A stretch of DNA of 64,000 nt from Trichostrongylus colubriformis (taxonomy: Eukaryota; Nematoda; Chromadorea; Rhabditida; Trichostrongylidae). How positions within the stretch are numbered: the stretch's first letter is position 1; the number at the start of each line of letters is the position of its first letter. The stretch lies in the NCBI GenBank assembly GCA_963978905.1, contig OZ022257.1:13352509-13416508 (forward strand), given 5' to 3'. Position numbers and translations under genes: made by a program. The notes under the pieces were generated by a model. It was not told the origin of the DNA. It saw only the letters and a list, made by a program, of their open reading frames with translations, and made no database searches. This document shows, one piece after another, positions 1 through 11,329 of the stretch.

Positions 1-2723
1 CATCGCGTCGCGTCCCTATCTTGCTCCTGTAGTCTCACTTGTAAGAATGCCTTCTCAATATCGGATATTATTGCGGTCTCTCCTATACGGAATCGCAGTA
101 GTATACCGTACAGTAATGGTAAAATCACCGGACCCCTGTGTAGGACATCATTTAATGAAGGGCACCCTCTATAGTGTGACGACGCGTCAAAAACTACTCG
201 TAATTTCGTAGTGGTCTTATGCGGAGTTAGCACGGGTTGATGTGGGATATAGTGAATCTGTCGGCCTTCGGTGCTCTCTTCATCCGGCACTATTTCTATT
301 ATGCGCTGCTCTAGCTGTTCTTGAAATACGTTATTGTATTCACGCAGAAGCTGCTCATTTCTGCTCAGGGAGGTATAGACATGAACAAGCCGTTGATATG
401 CTAGCGCTTTATTGTCGGGTAGCTGAGGGTAGTGGTCTTTCCATGGAAGCCTAACATAATACCCATCTGCTCGTCGCTCAATGGTGTCACTAAATTGCTG
501 CCACACTTTTCGATCCACTTCTAACTTGGTTTCTGCTTCTGATCCTCCGAATTGGTCGGTTCCAGCTGCTTCTATTGCCCAGTATTGGTCCCACTTTTCT
601 CGCTCGTCTACTGTGATCTCCTCGCTCACCGTCCCGATGGAGACTGCATCGAACGAATCCATTGACCAATATCTGTCCCATAGTTGGGCGTTATTGTGGG
701 GTAACTGTTCCTGTGCTACCTGTATCTGGTGTACTTTATGATTCTGGGGTTGACTTTTACCAGAAACGAGATACCCTATCTTGGTGGGTAAAATATGTAG
801 TCCTGATGGTAGCTCTATGGATGGTATGTCACATCTGACGAATGTCCATAAGTGATCACACCCGAGGAGAATCAGAGGTTGAATGAATTGATCTTCATTA
901 TTGAATATTATTGGCAAGTTTAGTGACTTAACGAACTCCATGTCCTCTATTGGGAGTTTGGTAGACATGAGAGGGCGTGTTAGCCCGTCATGAGTAAGAA
1001 TTTCCAGAGAGTACGGGGTACCTTCACTATCCCATGCATCGAGACGCACCCGTTTGGACTGACACTGTTTATGTTCTTTAGCTCCGAAAGTATTGATGCA
1101 TATAGAGGTCTCTTCTAAAACGGGCAGATTCAGTTTTTCCGCAAGCGAGGCATCTATAAAAGATATTTCGGCACCTGTATCTAGAAGAACGTCCACCTTT
1201 AGTAGAGCCCTAGTCTGATGGTCCATCACTGTGATGTAACCTGTGGGTAAACCTGCCCTGGGATTATTGTATCGGGGCTCTACGGAATTGTAATGTAGGT
1301 TAGCTGGTTCTGTTTGCGAGTTGTCGGCAGTAGTGACGACATGAGATTGAGCTGGAAGAATCCCTTTGATTCCTCTATTGCTGGTTCTATTGAAGCGCCC
1401 CGGGTTCTGAGATGTTGGCTGTTTCCCAGCGGATCCGGCTTTGTTAGGGAGTGTTGCCTTCGGTGATCCCTTGAAACAGCATGACGTGTGGTGTGCACCC
1501 TTGCACTGGAAGCACGGTTTACCTTTACACGACCCGGTATTGTGGGCGGGTGAAGCGCAAATTAAACATAACTTGTTATTGCGCAGATATTGAGAACGTT
1601 CTTGGGCCGTAGGATATCTATAGCAATCCCTAGAGGAATGTCCCTCTTTACAGTACATGCAGTGTTTTACTGGCAATGAGACTGGTTTCTCTATAACTGC
1701 CTGTGAATGTTGATGCCCAGGGCTTTTTCCCGAGAATAATATACACATTTCATCTGTTGATAATATTTCTTCTAAATACTGGAATAGTTTCGGCATTGTT
1801 AAGGCGCTTCCCGCTGGTAACTCCTGCTTTCTTGTTATCACCCTCCTCTTTACACTATCTGGGAACTTAGTGAGAACTTTTTTCAGAAGCCAAGCGCTAC
1901 TGACGTTTTCCCCTTTTTCTTGCAGTTGTGCCATGATCACTTGAATCTCCTCCAAAAGAGTGCGCTGGTCTTTTATTGAATGGCTTTTTAGTGCGCATGC
2001 GTCTAGTTGTTCCACTAAGTTATTGACGAGAAGTTCCTTGTTATTGTATCTGGCTAAAAGGAAGTCTATGGCTTTATTGTAATTGCCCCTTGTGACTTGA
2101 AATTTTCTTATTGATTCCTTAGCTCTTCCTTTAAGGGCGTTCAACAGATAATTGAATTTTACCATCTCGGGTAGGTCTTGGGAGTGTATATTAGTACTGA
2201 AAAGCTCCCAAAAATTATCCCACTCCCACAAATTTCCCCCAAAGGTCGGAATTGGGAGGGGAGGAAGTTCCAGGGACCGTGGTCTTGGATGATTCATCTC
2301 CTGAAGGGTATCGTTTACTGTGTTCTGCGGTACTATTGATTGATTGGAGGGTGCTTGCGTCTTCGTCATTAGGGCCTGAAGTCGGGCTTGCAGCAACACG
2401 ACTAGCTCCAATGCGTCGGCCAAAGCTGATTCAGCTTTGTCCGCATAATCTGCATAGTCGGTAGACTCCACGTCTACTTTATGATCTGAATCGAGAGAAG
2501 AGGCCAGTTCCTTCCATAGTGCCTCTACTTTTGATGACGCGAAAGTTATTGCGCTCAGACTCTCCTGTAGACGAACTATCATGTCATTTAGTATTGGTCC
2601 CACTACAGTATCATCCATGGGGCATTCGTGTAGCTTTTCCCCTTTTAATTTTGAAACCATGTGGGTGAGCTTATTCACATACAATGTGACCAGTCGCTTT
2701 TGGGCCGTAAGTGTTAGTGACAT
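1..2723 (-). CDS. BEL/Pao retrotransposon gag-pol, 5' part (runs off left edge)
   Basis: Read on the minus strand from an ATG at 2723-2721, one frame appears open to base 1 (about 907 codons). Order: a DUF1759-like gag region (about residues 1-340); three CCHC zinc knuckles near 1634-1672, 1524-1572 and 1477-1521 (CMYCKEGHSSRDC is the first); a DUF1758-type retroviral aspartic protease with DTGAEISFID at residue 515 (codon at 1181-1179); a linker; and the start of the reverse transcriptase (VVFDAS, then IEKAFLQV, about 1-240). This order is that of BEL/Pao elements. I checked the frame at the start, the protease and the RT, and by translation from the protease to the RT, and saw no stop or frameshift. 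RNase H and integrase would lie left of the window. The lack of decay suggests a fairly recent insertion. Short plus-strand ORFs here are shadows. Confidence 0.93.
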   Translation of the reverse strand, partial: MSLTLTAQKRLVTLYVNKLTHMVSKLKGEKLHECPMDDTVVGPILNDMIVRLQESLSAITFASSKVEALWKELASSLDSDHKVDVESTDYADYADKAESALADALELVVLLQARLQALMTKTQAPSNQSIVPQNTVNDTLQEMNHPRPRSLELPPLPIPTFGGNLWEWDNFWELFSTNIHSQDLPEMVKFNYLLNALKGRAKESIRKFQVTRGNYNKAIDFLLARYNNKELLVNNLVEQLDACALKSHSIKDQRTLLEEIQVIMAQLQEKGENVSSAWLLKKVLTKFPDSVKRRVITRKQELPAGSALTMPKLFQYLEEILSTDEMCILFSGKSPGHQHSQAVIEKPVSLPVKHCMYCKEGHSSRDCYRYPTAQERSQYLRNNKLCLICASPAHNTGSCKGKPCFQCKGAHHTSCCFKGSPKATLPNKAGSAGKQPTSQNPGRFNRTSNRGIKGILPAQSHVVTTADNSQTEPANLHYNSVEPRYNNPRAGLPTGYITVMDHQTRALLKVDVLLDTGAEISFIDASLAEKLNLPVLEETSICINTFGAKEHKQCQSKRVRLDAWDSEGTPYSLEILTHDGLTRPLMSTKLPIEDMEFVKSLNLPIIFNNEDQFIQPLILLGCDHLWTFVRCDIPSIELPSGLHILPTKIGYLVSGKSQPQNHKVHQIQVAQEQLPHNNAQLWDRYWSMDSFDAVSIGTVSEEITVDEREKWDQYWAIEAAGTDQFGGSEAETKLEVDRKVWQQFSDTIERRADGYYVRLPWKDHYPQLPDNKALAYQRLVHVYTSLSRNEQLLREYNNVFQEQLEQRIIEIVPDEESTEGRQIHYIPHQPVLTPHKTTTKLRVVFDASSHYRGCPSLNDVLHRGPVILPLLYGILLRFRIGETAIISDIEKAFLQVRLQEQDRDATR

Positions 2724-2961
2724 GATTGATAGATTAGAGAAATGCGTGAGAGTACACACGAGAATGAGAGAGGAAAGTAGTGCCTTTTTTCCTTCAAGAG
2801 GAAGTCGGAATGAATGAGTATTGAATCACCGAACCGAAAAAAAAATGAAAAGCAAAGCTGGGTTTTTCTCCAAAAGAGCGGTCGAAAAGGAAAGAAAATG
2901 GACCGCTGGATTTCAGTTCACAAGGAATGCAAGTACTGAATGTACCGACCTGGTTTCGATC

Positions 2962-2972
2962 CCGATGCACCA
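2962..2972 (-). other. Primer binding site, tRNA-Gly type
   Basis: Three bases inside the LTR edge, the minus strand reads TGGTGCATCGG. This is complementary to a tRNA 3' end CCGATGCACCA, which matches the acceptor stem of nematode tRNA-Gly as I remember it. The spacing from the LTR is right for a PBS. Confidence 0.65.
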
Positions 2973-2975
2973 AAT

Positions 2976-3330
2976 TGTGGAGAATTCGTTGCTGCCACGC
3001 GGTTGAGAATAGGGTAATGTGTTCCACAAGATTAAGACGAATAGCTTTATTAAGAATGAATATCAGCGATGAACGGGGTCGAGTGATGTGGGTTTCCTTG
3101 CGATAGGCGACAGGCTATTGAAGTTATTGGTATTGGATATTGCCGTCGGAGCGATCGAGTAGACGAGAGAGTCTGAAGATGGAGAATATATTCCTCTCTA
3201 ACTGATGATGCCTACGCTAAGCTTTTATACCGATGGCTACGTGACTAATACGGTGACAGGCTCCTTTATCTCTAAACATAATCTTCCCCTGCCTAAACAT
3301 AATCTTTCCCAGTCTAAACATACTGTTTCC
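2976..3330 (-). repeat. 5' LTR of the BEL/Pao element
   Basis: Upstream of gag on the minus strand. The LTR inner edge is TGTGG at 2976 (plus reading), i.e. the LTR ends in CCACA. A TATAAAAG-like box (complement of 3222-3229) precedes an AATAAA signal (complement of 3046-3051), as expected for U3-R-U5. The outer edge near 3330 is approximate because the second LTR is outside the window. Confidence 0.7.
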
Positions 3331-3489
3331 CATGAAGACTCATGTTTTGGAAGCGCGACTTTCGCACATTGACTAATGGCTTTATGTTTATTGAGAAACA
3401 TGCTTCGCTAACGCCGCTTCTGAAAGTTTTTCTAAAGAATGTAAACAACCGTATACTTGCCTGGGAATATTGATAAAGACGCATTTTGC

Positions 3490-3696
3490 GACAGGTATCG
3501 ACAACGGACATTGTAGCTCTCTCCACGGGATCTGGTGGTCAACATATATATTTTCCTAGAAAGCTTAGGGAACGTTCTACCATATTCCTGAACCGCGTGG
3601 ACCTGCCTCGAAGTGAACAAGAGTTACTGATTTTTTTTGGAAAAACACTACAAGACTTTTGGAACAACCTAATATACTTGTTATGTTATGTCTCCG
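3490..3696 (-). mobile_element. mariner fragment, transposase 5' end plus one ITR
   Basis: About 200 bases closely match 32090-32274 of the complete mariner copy, including the terminal repeat ending in CAACCTAA next to TA. Only the transposase N-terminal end (minus strand) and one ITR remain; the rest is missing. The neighbouring 3331-3489 is unrecognised. Confidence 0.8.
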
Positions 3697-6600
3697 CCCA
3701 ATTGAGTGCTTTTCCTCCATACTAGGGGGTGATTGCCCCTATGCGTGACAAGCAGCTTTTGATGACATTTCAGCTAGAGCTATGTTTCGTGACAAGTGGA
3801 AGTGCATAGTGCTGACATTCTGAGAAATTGATTGACATATAATACAGCACGCACAATACATATAAGGTTAGCGTACACTCAACGGGCAAATACCACAGCG
3901 AAATATGGGTTGGACACTGGGGCAATATGTTTATATAATGTGAAGAAGAACAGAAGACTCAAGCACTTCAAGATTCCAAAAAGGAGGCATTTTGAAAAGA
4001 AGGCAGCGGCCCGTATTATGATGCTCGTGTACTGGTTCCATTACACTAAGTACACGTGAAAGTACGGCAAATACTCCTCTGCTACGTGCAGCGACTACAC
4101 CGTGTTCATACCTGGCGTCGACAGGGTGTGAATGGATTCACAGGCGGCGAGGCAGAATGGCACGGGAGAGGTGCAGAGACGACGCATGCAACGAGACAGG
4201 GTGACACAGGTGGAGACGCACAGAGACGCAGAGACGTTCTGCCACCGGCATCGCAAAGTATGAACAGAGCCCTCAGGAAGTTATTTAGGTATTTTACGTG
4301 TTGTTAGGCGTGGCTGGTGTTGTGGAACATATTACATGATATGCGTCATGATACGTGTTGCTTCCTTTCCTTCACGTTGACGAAAATATGAGAAGCTTGA
4401 GGTACGTCTCCGATAAAAAAGTATGAAATTGGTGAACGTGGCAGTACTCTTTCGAGGGGTGAAATACTTGAAATGCGACGTATATCGGTTTATGCTAATA
4501 AAAGCAAACCCGCAGCATAATGTGATGGTAAATCGGAAAGTAGTGAAGCGCATGGAAGAGCGGGTCGAACCAAAGCCAAATTTCATTGCTTGTGTTATTT
4601 GAGCGAAATCGTGCAGGACATGCTATCCCTAAACATGGCTGTTTGAAGTGCGAAATCATTATGGTCCATGCCGCGCCCACGACTTTCGTACAAATCGAAA
4701 AACTGCTGAAAATTACATGGAGATCTCGGTTGACGACACGATTTTTCCCTCTCTGGTATCGTCTAGTACTCCGATCAATACCGGAGGGATGGAGCAAATC
4801 TATCTGGAAGGCAGCAGAAATGTCAATAAGGTCGGCGGTGAAAGTGAAGAAAGAGCTAATAGGTAGCCTTATAGTGGAGGAAAAACGCAACAATTGGCCA
4901 GAAATCGAAAAAAGGGGACCGCTATCCTAATCCTTGATAACTGTGTCAATACAATATCGATCGAAGCCGCGCGGATCTGTTATATGAGGCGGTGATACAC
5001 GGTTAAATGACGGCTTCGCTTGTAAAAGAAATTTCATGCAGTTAGACCACAGCGAGCCGTGGAGCCTTACTGAAGAACCTGGTGGACACCTATCACCGCT
5101 ATTAAATCTCCCACCTTTATTACCTATGTGCATATTCTCTGCTCTTCCCGAATAGCCACGTTGCCACATCCACTGCACTAAATCGAAGCGATATTGTGGT
5201 CCGTCAGAGGAAGGGACGATTCTTTTTTTCCACCAAGAAGTTGAATCCATCTATTGCACCCGTCTTTTTTTTGTGGGCAATATTCTCCACCGATACTGAG
5301 GTGCGATGGAGCATTTCCAGTCACTGATCTCCAGGCTTACATACAACACTTATCATCATACAACATTCAACACCTAATTACATATAACGCTTATTTCGAC
5401 TTTTACGAAATCGTCTCGATTAAATAATTTCAGGCTGTATGTCCAAAATTTCATACAAGTTCATAGTTGATTCTTTATTGTATGCTCCATCTTGTAGCTC
5501 CTACTGCAATAATCACTTGGGTATGTTGATCCGCCGCTACATGCAAGAATAACAAAAGGTCTTTACGACTTATCCGGTAAGATTAAGAAATTTACTAGTA
5601 TTTCTCCAAGGGTGATATTACGGTACGATTAAGCTGCACCAACTACCTACCAGAATGTATAGTGAGCTATGTAGCTGTTCACTTTGGAGGGCATTGCAGC
5701 AGCCCTCCTTGCGAGCAAAACCTTCAATTGCAAGTCAAGGAAATGTGAAGCAGTAGTTATAGCAAAGCCTAGTGCATCCCAGTTTTAAGTTCTTTCAAGC
5801 AACTCATCCAAAATACTTGTTTTTTTAAAAAAATGACCAGATTACTAGACCGAATGAAATGAAGATGCATTGGAAGAGAAAAGTCGTTTTTGACTGGAAT
5901 TTTAGGAATATGATCGGTGCCTTTCGTAGGACGATCGACGCAATTCCAGTCGTTCCCCTTTAGTACCGGAAGATTAGCCCTCAAAAATTCTGTGGCCACT
6001 ATTATCCGAAAACTTCAACTTCTCGAGATAAGTACATATTCAAAGGCTCCTTTTCAGCACAGGAAAGGGCTTGAGCACTTTCGAATAAGCTCTAGCAAAT
6101 GTTTGCAATCTCCGTTAGAGTAGCTTTATGACGCTTTTGTCTTCACAAGGGCTGCACGCTGTCACGGTAACGAACACTGTTTCTCTCTAAAATCACTGGA
6201 AATAAGAGAGGGATAAGAGCAAATTTGCGCGAATTTCCATGGAGAAAATTGGAGAAAATGCTCATTGTATAGCATCGAGGCCTTGTTTCTTTTTTGGGGA
6301 CTTCGGCATCACCTTGCAAAGTAAATTTTTAAGCTCTCAAAACCAATGAGGATCAAGGAAGAAACTTGATGCAAGTACAAATACGGCAATGGCTCCCATC
6401 ATCTGTAGAGCTGATTATGCTCCATAATTCTGCCGGAAGGAATAGCAAGAACTTTTATTACACGCATGTCCACAATTCGAATATCATCCTAATCCACTGA
6501 GAACAGGCAAATCCCATCCTTCTTCGATGAACTCTGATTTTTACATCGCATATCCCCTTTGAGCTACTGAGGGCTCCAATTGATCGCTCAAATAGCCCTG

Positions 6601-7324
6601 CAATCATGGATGAAAGTCGAACGTGTGCCTTCTTCAGAAGAGGCGTTCAAAGTCGAAAATCTTATCTATTTCTTTAATCTATTATTTCTACTTTTGTCCC
6701 CGTAATGTCTCGATACCGCAGCCCTCTGCTGGATGTTATGCGGGATGGCCACTGCAACATGACGCATGTTGGACCAATTTGCTTGGTGGCCGCCGGACCT
6801 CAATGAATGAGACGGACGGGTCACTTCTCATCTACGCGCAATAGTCGCGAATTGATTCAATTAGAAGGAAATGGGGATGCCATAGCCAATATGCCCCTAT
6901 TGACTCATCTGCCACTTGCGTCTCACATCAGCAGAGCGTTCTTCTATTTGAACACATTTTCCAAACATTTACTAGATTTAGCACCCTATATCTGCAAAAT
7001 TTATATACCAAGAAAAAACCAAGCAATCTTTCAGGATTTTTTGCTATTCATATCTCCGAAAATTTTCCTCATACCCATTTGCACTTGATTTTCTTTTTGA
7101 AAATTTCATGTCAATGTTTTTATATATGGAGCATGTGGTAGCAGGGCTGTGCATTGCGTGTGAGTTCGTTTTTACCATGCAAAAAGTGTATAATAAGGTT
7201 TGAATATGGCAAACTCTCTGGTGGTGTATGCATCAGCTACAAACAGATTTAAAACTTCCTGATATTTCAAACATGTAGTTCCAACGACGCAGGGACAGCT
7301 CTGATGCCAGGGAAGCGTGTTGTG
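3697..7324. other. Intergenic, no supported gene; diverged MITE remnant near 4132-4290
   Basis: No splice-consistent gene or known domain was found. ORFs of 114-132 codons overlap on both strands near 4495-4930, have no recognisable homology or conserved motif, and are treated as chance. The stretch around 4250-4290 (GCAAAGTATGAACAGAGCCCT) resembles the right end of the inverted-repeat element at 9112-9275. Confidence 0.5.
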
Positions 7325-7976
7325 TATTAGGTGTAACAAAAGTTCTTTCGTTTATTAAAAACGTGGATTTTTTCCCCTAAACTGCTTTGCAGCAGTTTCT
7401 TCTGTACATATACATGTAGTAGAAGTTCACACGCATCTATAGGCATTATTGTCCTTCATCTCCCGGATATCCTTTCTCGGCAAAATAAACATATCAAAGG
7501 TCAATGTCATCTTCACTATCGAAAGTTTTCTTTGAATGGCGTTAGATCGGGAAAGGAAAAGATGATAGTCCGATGGAGCAAGATCAGGGCTATAAGATGG
7601 ATGAAGCAGCACTTCCCATTCAAGCTCGAGAATTTTTTGGCAAGTCACTTTTTCAATATGTGGGAAGACTCGCCAAAAAATTGACTCGCCGAAAAATTCC
7701 CGAGCTTGAATGGGAAGTGCTGCCCCATCCACCTTGTAGCCCTGATCATGCTCCATAGGACTATCATATTTTCCTTTCCCTATCTAACGCCATTCAAAGA
7801 AAAATTCTCGATAATGAAGATGACATTGACCTTTGATATAATTATTTTGCCGAAAAAGGTTATCCGGGAGGTGAAAGACAATAATACCTATAGATGCGTG
7901 TGAACTTGTACTACATGTATATGTACAGAAGAAATTGCTGGAAAGCAGTTTTGAGGGAAAAAAGCACGTTTTTCAC
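7325..7976. mobile_element. Foldback element from inverted copies of a mariner 3' end
   Basis: Two arms of about 290 bases (7357-7644 and 7686-7976) are inverted copies around a spacer of about 40 bases. Read outward, each arm encodes a mariner transposase C-terminal part: the minus strand of the left arm gives HPSYSPDLAPSDYHLF, and the plus strand of the right arm gives HPPCSPDHAP followed by a stop. A mariner-like ITR (TTAGGTGTAACAAAAG) remains only at the left edge, near 7327. The arms have diverged and neither encodes a full transposase. The region cannot be autonomous. Confidence 0.8.
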
Positions 7977-8553
7977 CTCTTCACGAAAATTCCTGAGAAA
8001 GTCGAAAAATACAACGTACACTTTCGGTTTTTGTGCGGCAGCTGAGACATTGGTCAATATCGCATATATCATTTAGGGTAGGAAATGTTCCTATGGAATG
8101 GCTAAACGGATGAAACATGGGATTGACGGGGAAAATGTCACACCATCCAAAACTGCAGCCTTGAAGTCCACTTTTCGTTGTCTATTGTTTTGCGAATTCT
8201 CAATTTTGTTGAAATCTTAAGGCTCTGCCTACTAATTACTACATACAAGAGCGAGTGGACTGTAAATGCTTTATGTAAATAAAAACTTCTGCGCCAAGTT
8301 CAGCTTATGGGGGTTTTCAGCTGAGCGAGCCCACAGGCTCTGGATGCATCTTCTGATCACCCTGAATGTCCACCACCGTTTTTGCTACGGTTAAGGTTTG
8401 GTCGGATGGAGGGCCGACTTCATTCTTTGGTATTAGGTATCAGGTAGGCACACTAGGTATTAGGTAGGTAGGCACACTGTGGAACATCTATATGTTGAGC
8501 TGGATGAATGTATAAAGCCTCAGTGGACCTTTGACAGGGAAACTCACTCGTCC
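7977..8553. other. Intergenic, nothing recognised
   Basis: No gene seen. Short direct repeats of a TAGGTA/GGCACACT type lie at about 8430-8480, next to the hairpin at 8554. Confidence 0.5.
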
Positions 8554-8605
8554 GGACTGACTGCATTCAACGTCCACGATAGTGGACGTTGAATGCAGTC
8601 AGTCC
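8554..8605. repeat. Perfect 24-bp inverted repeat with 4-bp loop
   Basis: Arms 8554-8577 and 8582-8605 are exact reverse complements around GATA (8578-8581). An RNA copy would form a 24-bp perfect stem. Confidence 0.95.
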
Positions 8606-9111
8606 CATGGAAGCATTTATTCATATTTATCCCTCCACTGTTACAATTTATGGCTAACATCTGTCCCCCCCCCCCCTAATATGGGAACGTAAAAGTATTT
8701 CATAATCGCAGAGCAATATTTGCCATATAATCGAACCATGCGGTCAGCATGTTTCATAATGAAGGCCTTATCCGTGGTATTTTGAGCCTTCGTTTTGTAC
8801 GCCGTTGTGTCACGAAACTCAAAAGACTACAGGAGAACTGATATGTAGGCTTGAACGGCAGAAAACCTTTCGCCAGAAACGGCACTTGACGACGGCACAA
8901 TCGAGTCCTTACGCGGTTAGGTGAACACACGTAATCAAAATCAATGAGCCATATAATTTCCGGTCCCGGTGAATGGGATACACGAATTGCATGATAATGT
9001 AGGGAGTATGTACAGTAGTGAATACTAGTTGCAGTACAGTATACTTCATCTGATCATGGGGAGTGGCACTAGCCACTGTGCCTCACTCAGCTTACCGCAC
9101 TGTTACCCGGC
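8606..9111. other. Intergenic, nothing recognised
   Basis: No gene or family recognised. A short poly-C run lies near 8666-8676. Confidence 0.5.
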
Positions 9112-9275
9112 CTCTTTGTCCGCGCTCATACTTTGCGGTGCCGCGGCAGTGCGTGGCTGCGTGTCTCTGCGTCTCCGCCTTTACTATGCTGTCTCGCTGC
9201 CTGTGCCGTCACTGCGCCTCCCGCCTGCGAACGAAGCCACGCCTTGCCGGCGCAAAGTATGAACGCGGCCCTAAG
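9112..9275. mobile_element. GC-rich short inverted-repeat element (MITE-like)
   Basis: Left CCGCGCTCATACTTTGCG (from 9120) and right CGCAAAGTATGAACGCGG (to 9269) are inverted repeats with one mismatch. They flank a GC-rich, CpG-containing core unlike the surrounding DNA. Its ORFs are compositional. Confidence 0.6.
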
Positions 9276-11124
9276 TTACTGTATAGCTCAAATACCGTCA
9301 AAATGTTCATACGATTTCGATTGGAACCGAATGTGAGGACGGATCCAAAAGCTGATTTGTCCAAGCTGAGCGCCATCCTTCCATGAAGCCTTCTGATAGT
9401 TAATCTATAATCCACTATCATAATTAGTAATATTTGTTACAATATCCTGAATACAAGCTTTTTTCTCTTTTTTCTCACTGTCCGTTTTTCACCCCACTGA
9501 CATAGCGCAGATTGCTTACCTCACCTTCTTGTCGTTTTATTTGGCTCTGAGCCAGTTATAACATCGGTTCCTATCATGGTGAACTATAAGCTGGAAAATC
9601 CCTATGGGAGTCGTAACTTGGGCTGAAATTGGAGAAAGCCTATTTTTGACATTTCTTCGCACAGTCATCAACTACCACCTTTTTTGGTGTTTTGAAACAG
9701 AGGGACATTCTCACAAAAGTTTTGTCAATCAATCAACCGACAATCATACTTACTCTTAGAGCTGGATAGCGACCCTTTCTAAAGAAGATACGCTAACTTT
9801 ACAGGAAGCCGAGAGAAATCAGGGATATTTCCTAAAAAATTTTCCTTGACGGTAGGCTTTACCTTGGTTCAAACCCATTTTTGTGCACGCTATTTCCGGT
9901 GTACTAAGACGAAAGTAAAGAGTAAGTAAACAAAATCAACCCCAAATTCCTGACTGAATAATTCATCGGCTATAGTCTGGATCAACTAGTGATATGGGGA
10001 ATGCTGACCATAAATTCGAATTTCAACTAAATTTGATGTTGAGATATTGGAAAACGGTGGCGGAATTACAGCCACTTATCAAGGTTATTTCCCAACTTTT
10101 TTTTTGTCGTAATTAAAGTATAAAAAAGACCACCACAGTCCATAATTCCACTAAGCAAGAAACGAATAAATTTCTTTATTTGTTATCATGCGCTCAAGGC
10201 GCACTATCGGTAAAAGAGGACAACAAGTCTTAGCATAATTACAAACCGAACATTCGAAAAAATCAAACAGATGAAGTTAGCCTTGAACAGAAACTAGGGC
10301 ATTGACCAGTGAGGTACATTTCCGTAGAAGAAAAGACAAGGAAAAGCCGTCATCTGGGCCTTGCAATCGTGAGATCCACAAAGTTTTGAAATTGGCGTCA
10401 AGCCAATATTCAGTCATGTTGTAGGGCCGGTACCTACTCACCCAAAAACTACACCATATGGGTGCAGGGTGTACATGGATGGTGGATCATCCCATGGCCG
10501 CACATGTCCCCCCTCCTCGTCCCTCCGTCGACCGCCACAAGCCTCGCCACACTGCCGCACTTATCGATCGATCGCCGCCGGACGGCGTGCCGGCGGCGTG
10601 CGTTGGAGTAAAATCGACTCGGTGCTGGTCATTCCCAGCCTCATCGACCTCGTCGACGTCATCACTTCCTCCATTTCCTTGAAATGTTGCCTCCTTTAGT
10701 ACCCAGCCTTTCGTTGATTCCAATCTGTCGATTTCTTTGTAAAAAAGTGATTTTTTGAGTAATTGGGAAGGTTTTTCAATGAATATCTTTGTTTTAGAGT
10801 CACTTGTAGCTTTGGTTTTTGAAATATTTCAAGAGCATCTGTACTGGTAAATTTCTGCATGTTGTTAATATGTTTATTTGTATGCATGCAGTACCACAGC
10901 CACAGTAGCATGTCTAAACCAAAATTCAAAATCTAAGTGGCAGTTTTGATCAAAATACGGTTCAAAATGGTATTTTTGGAGACTATAATTGAATTATGCG
11001 ATTACAGTTTTGCATGAATAAGCCTTTTTCAGCTCATAATTATAATCGAAAGTGTTTTGAATGCTTATAAACTATGGTACACCAGACCATTTCGTTGTTT
11101 ATTCAGACTCGATGCATTGCTCTG
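9276..11124. other. Intergenic; GC-rich island at about 10490-10640
   Basis: No gene supported. The 10490-10640 stretch is markedly GC- and CpG-rich, contains ATCGATCGATCGCC and an imperfect GC palindrome, and lies about 2.6 kb upstream of the Dishevelled start. It could be a promoter region or an undetected 5' exon. I see nothing decisive. Confidence 0.4.
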
Positions 11125-11329
11125 GGGTCAAATAAAGTTGGGGAAGGGGCGACGCAACTTCTCGTCGATGTCGAAGCTTCTTTCCCTCCATAGGCTTGGG
11201 CTAAAATTCATATCCCCTCCCCTTACATAAGAAAGCGTTTGTCTCATCTGCTTTAGCCTAATCCTAGGGAGGCTTCAACGTCTGTGTATTTTGTGTCTCC
11301 CCCCCCCCCCCCCCGACTTTATTATACCC
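11125..11329. mobile_element. hAT-like MITE, degenerate copy
   Basis: Same family as the element at 12168. It opens GGGTCAAATAAAGTT and closes with ACTTTATTATACCC, and shares the internal block GTCGAAGCTTCTTTCCCTCC. Flanks 11117-11124 and 11330-11337 agree at 6 of 8 bases, consistent with an aged 8-bp target duplication. Confidence 0.7.

Noticed and set aside
4495..4930. Overlapping ORFs of 132 (minus) and 114 (plus) codons
   Set aside because: They occupy the same DNA on opposite strands, with no motif, splice context or homology that I recognise.
10458..10723. Several ORFs of 74-78 codons on both strands
   Set aside because: Stop-poor only because the DNA is GC-rich; no splice or start context.
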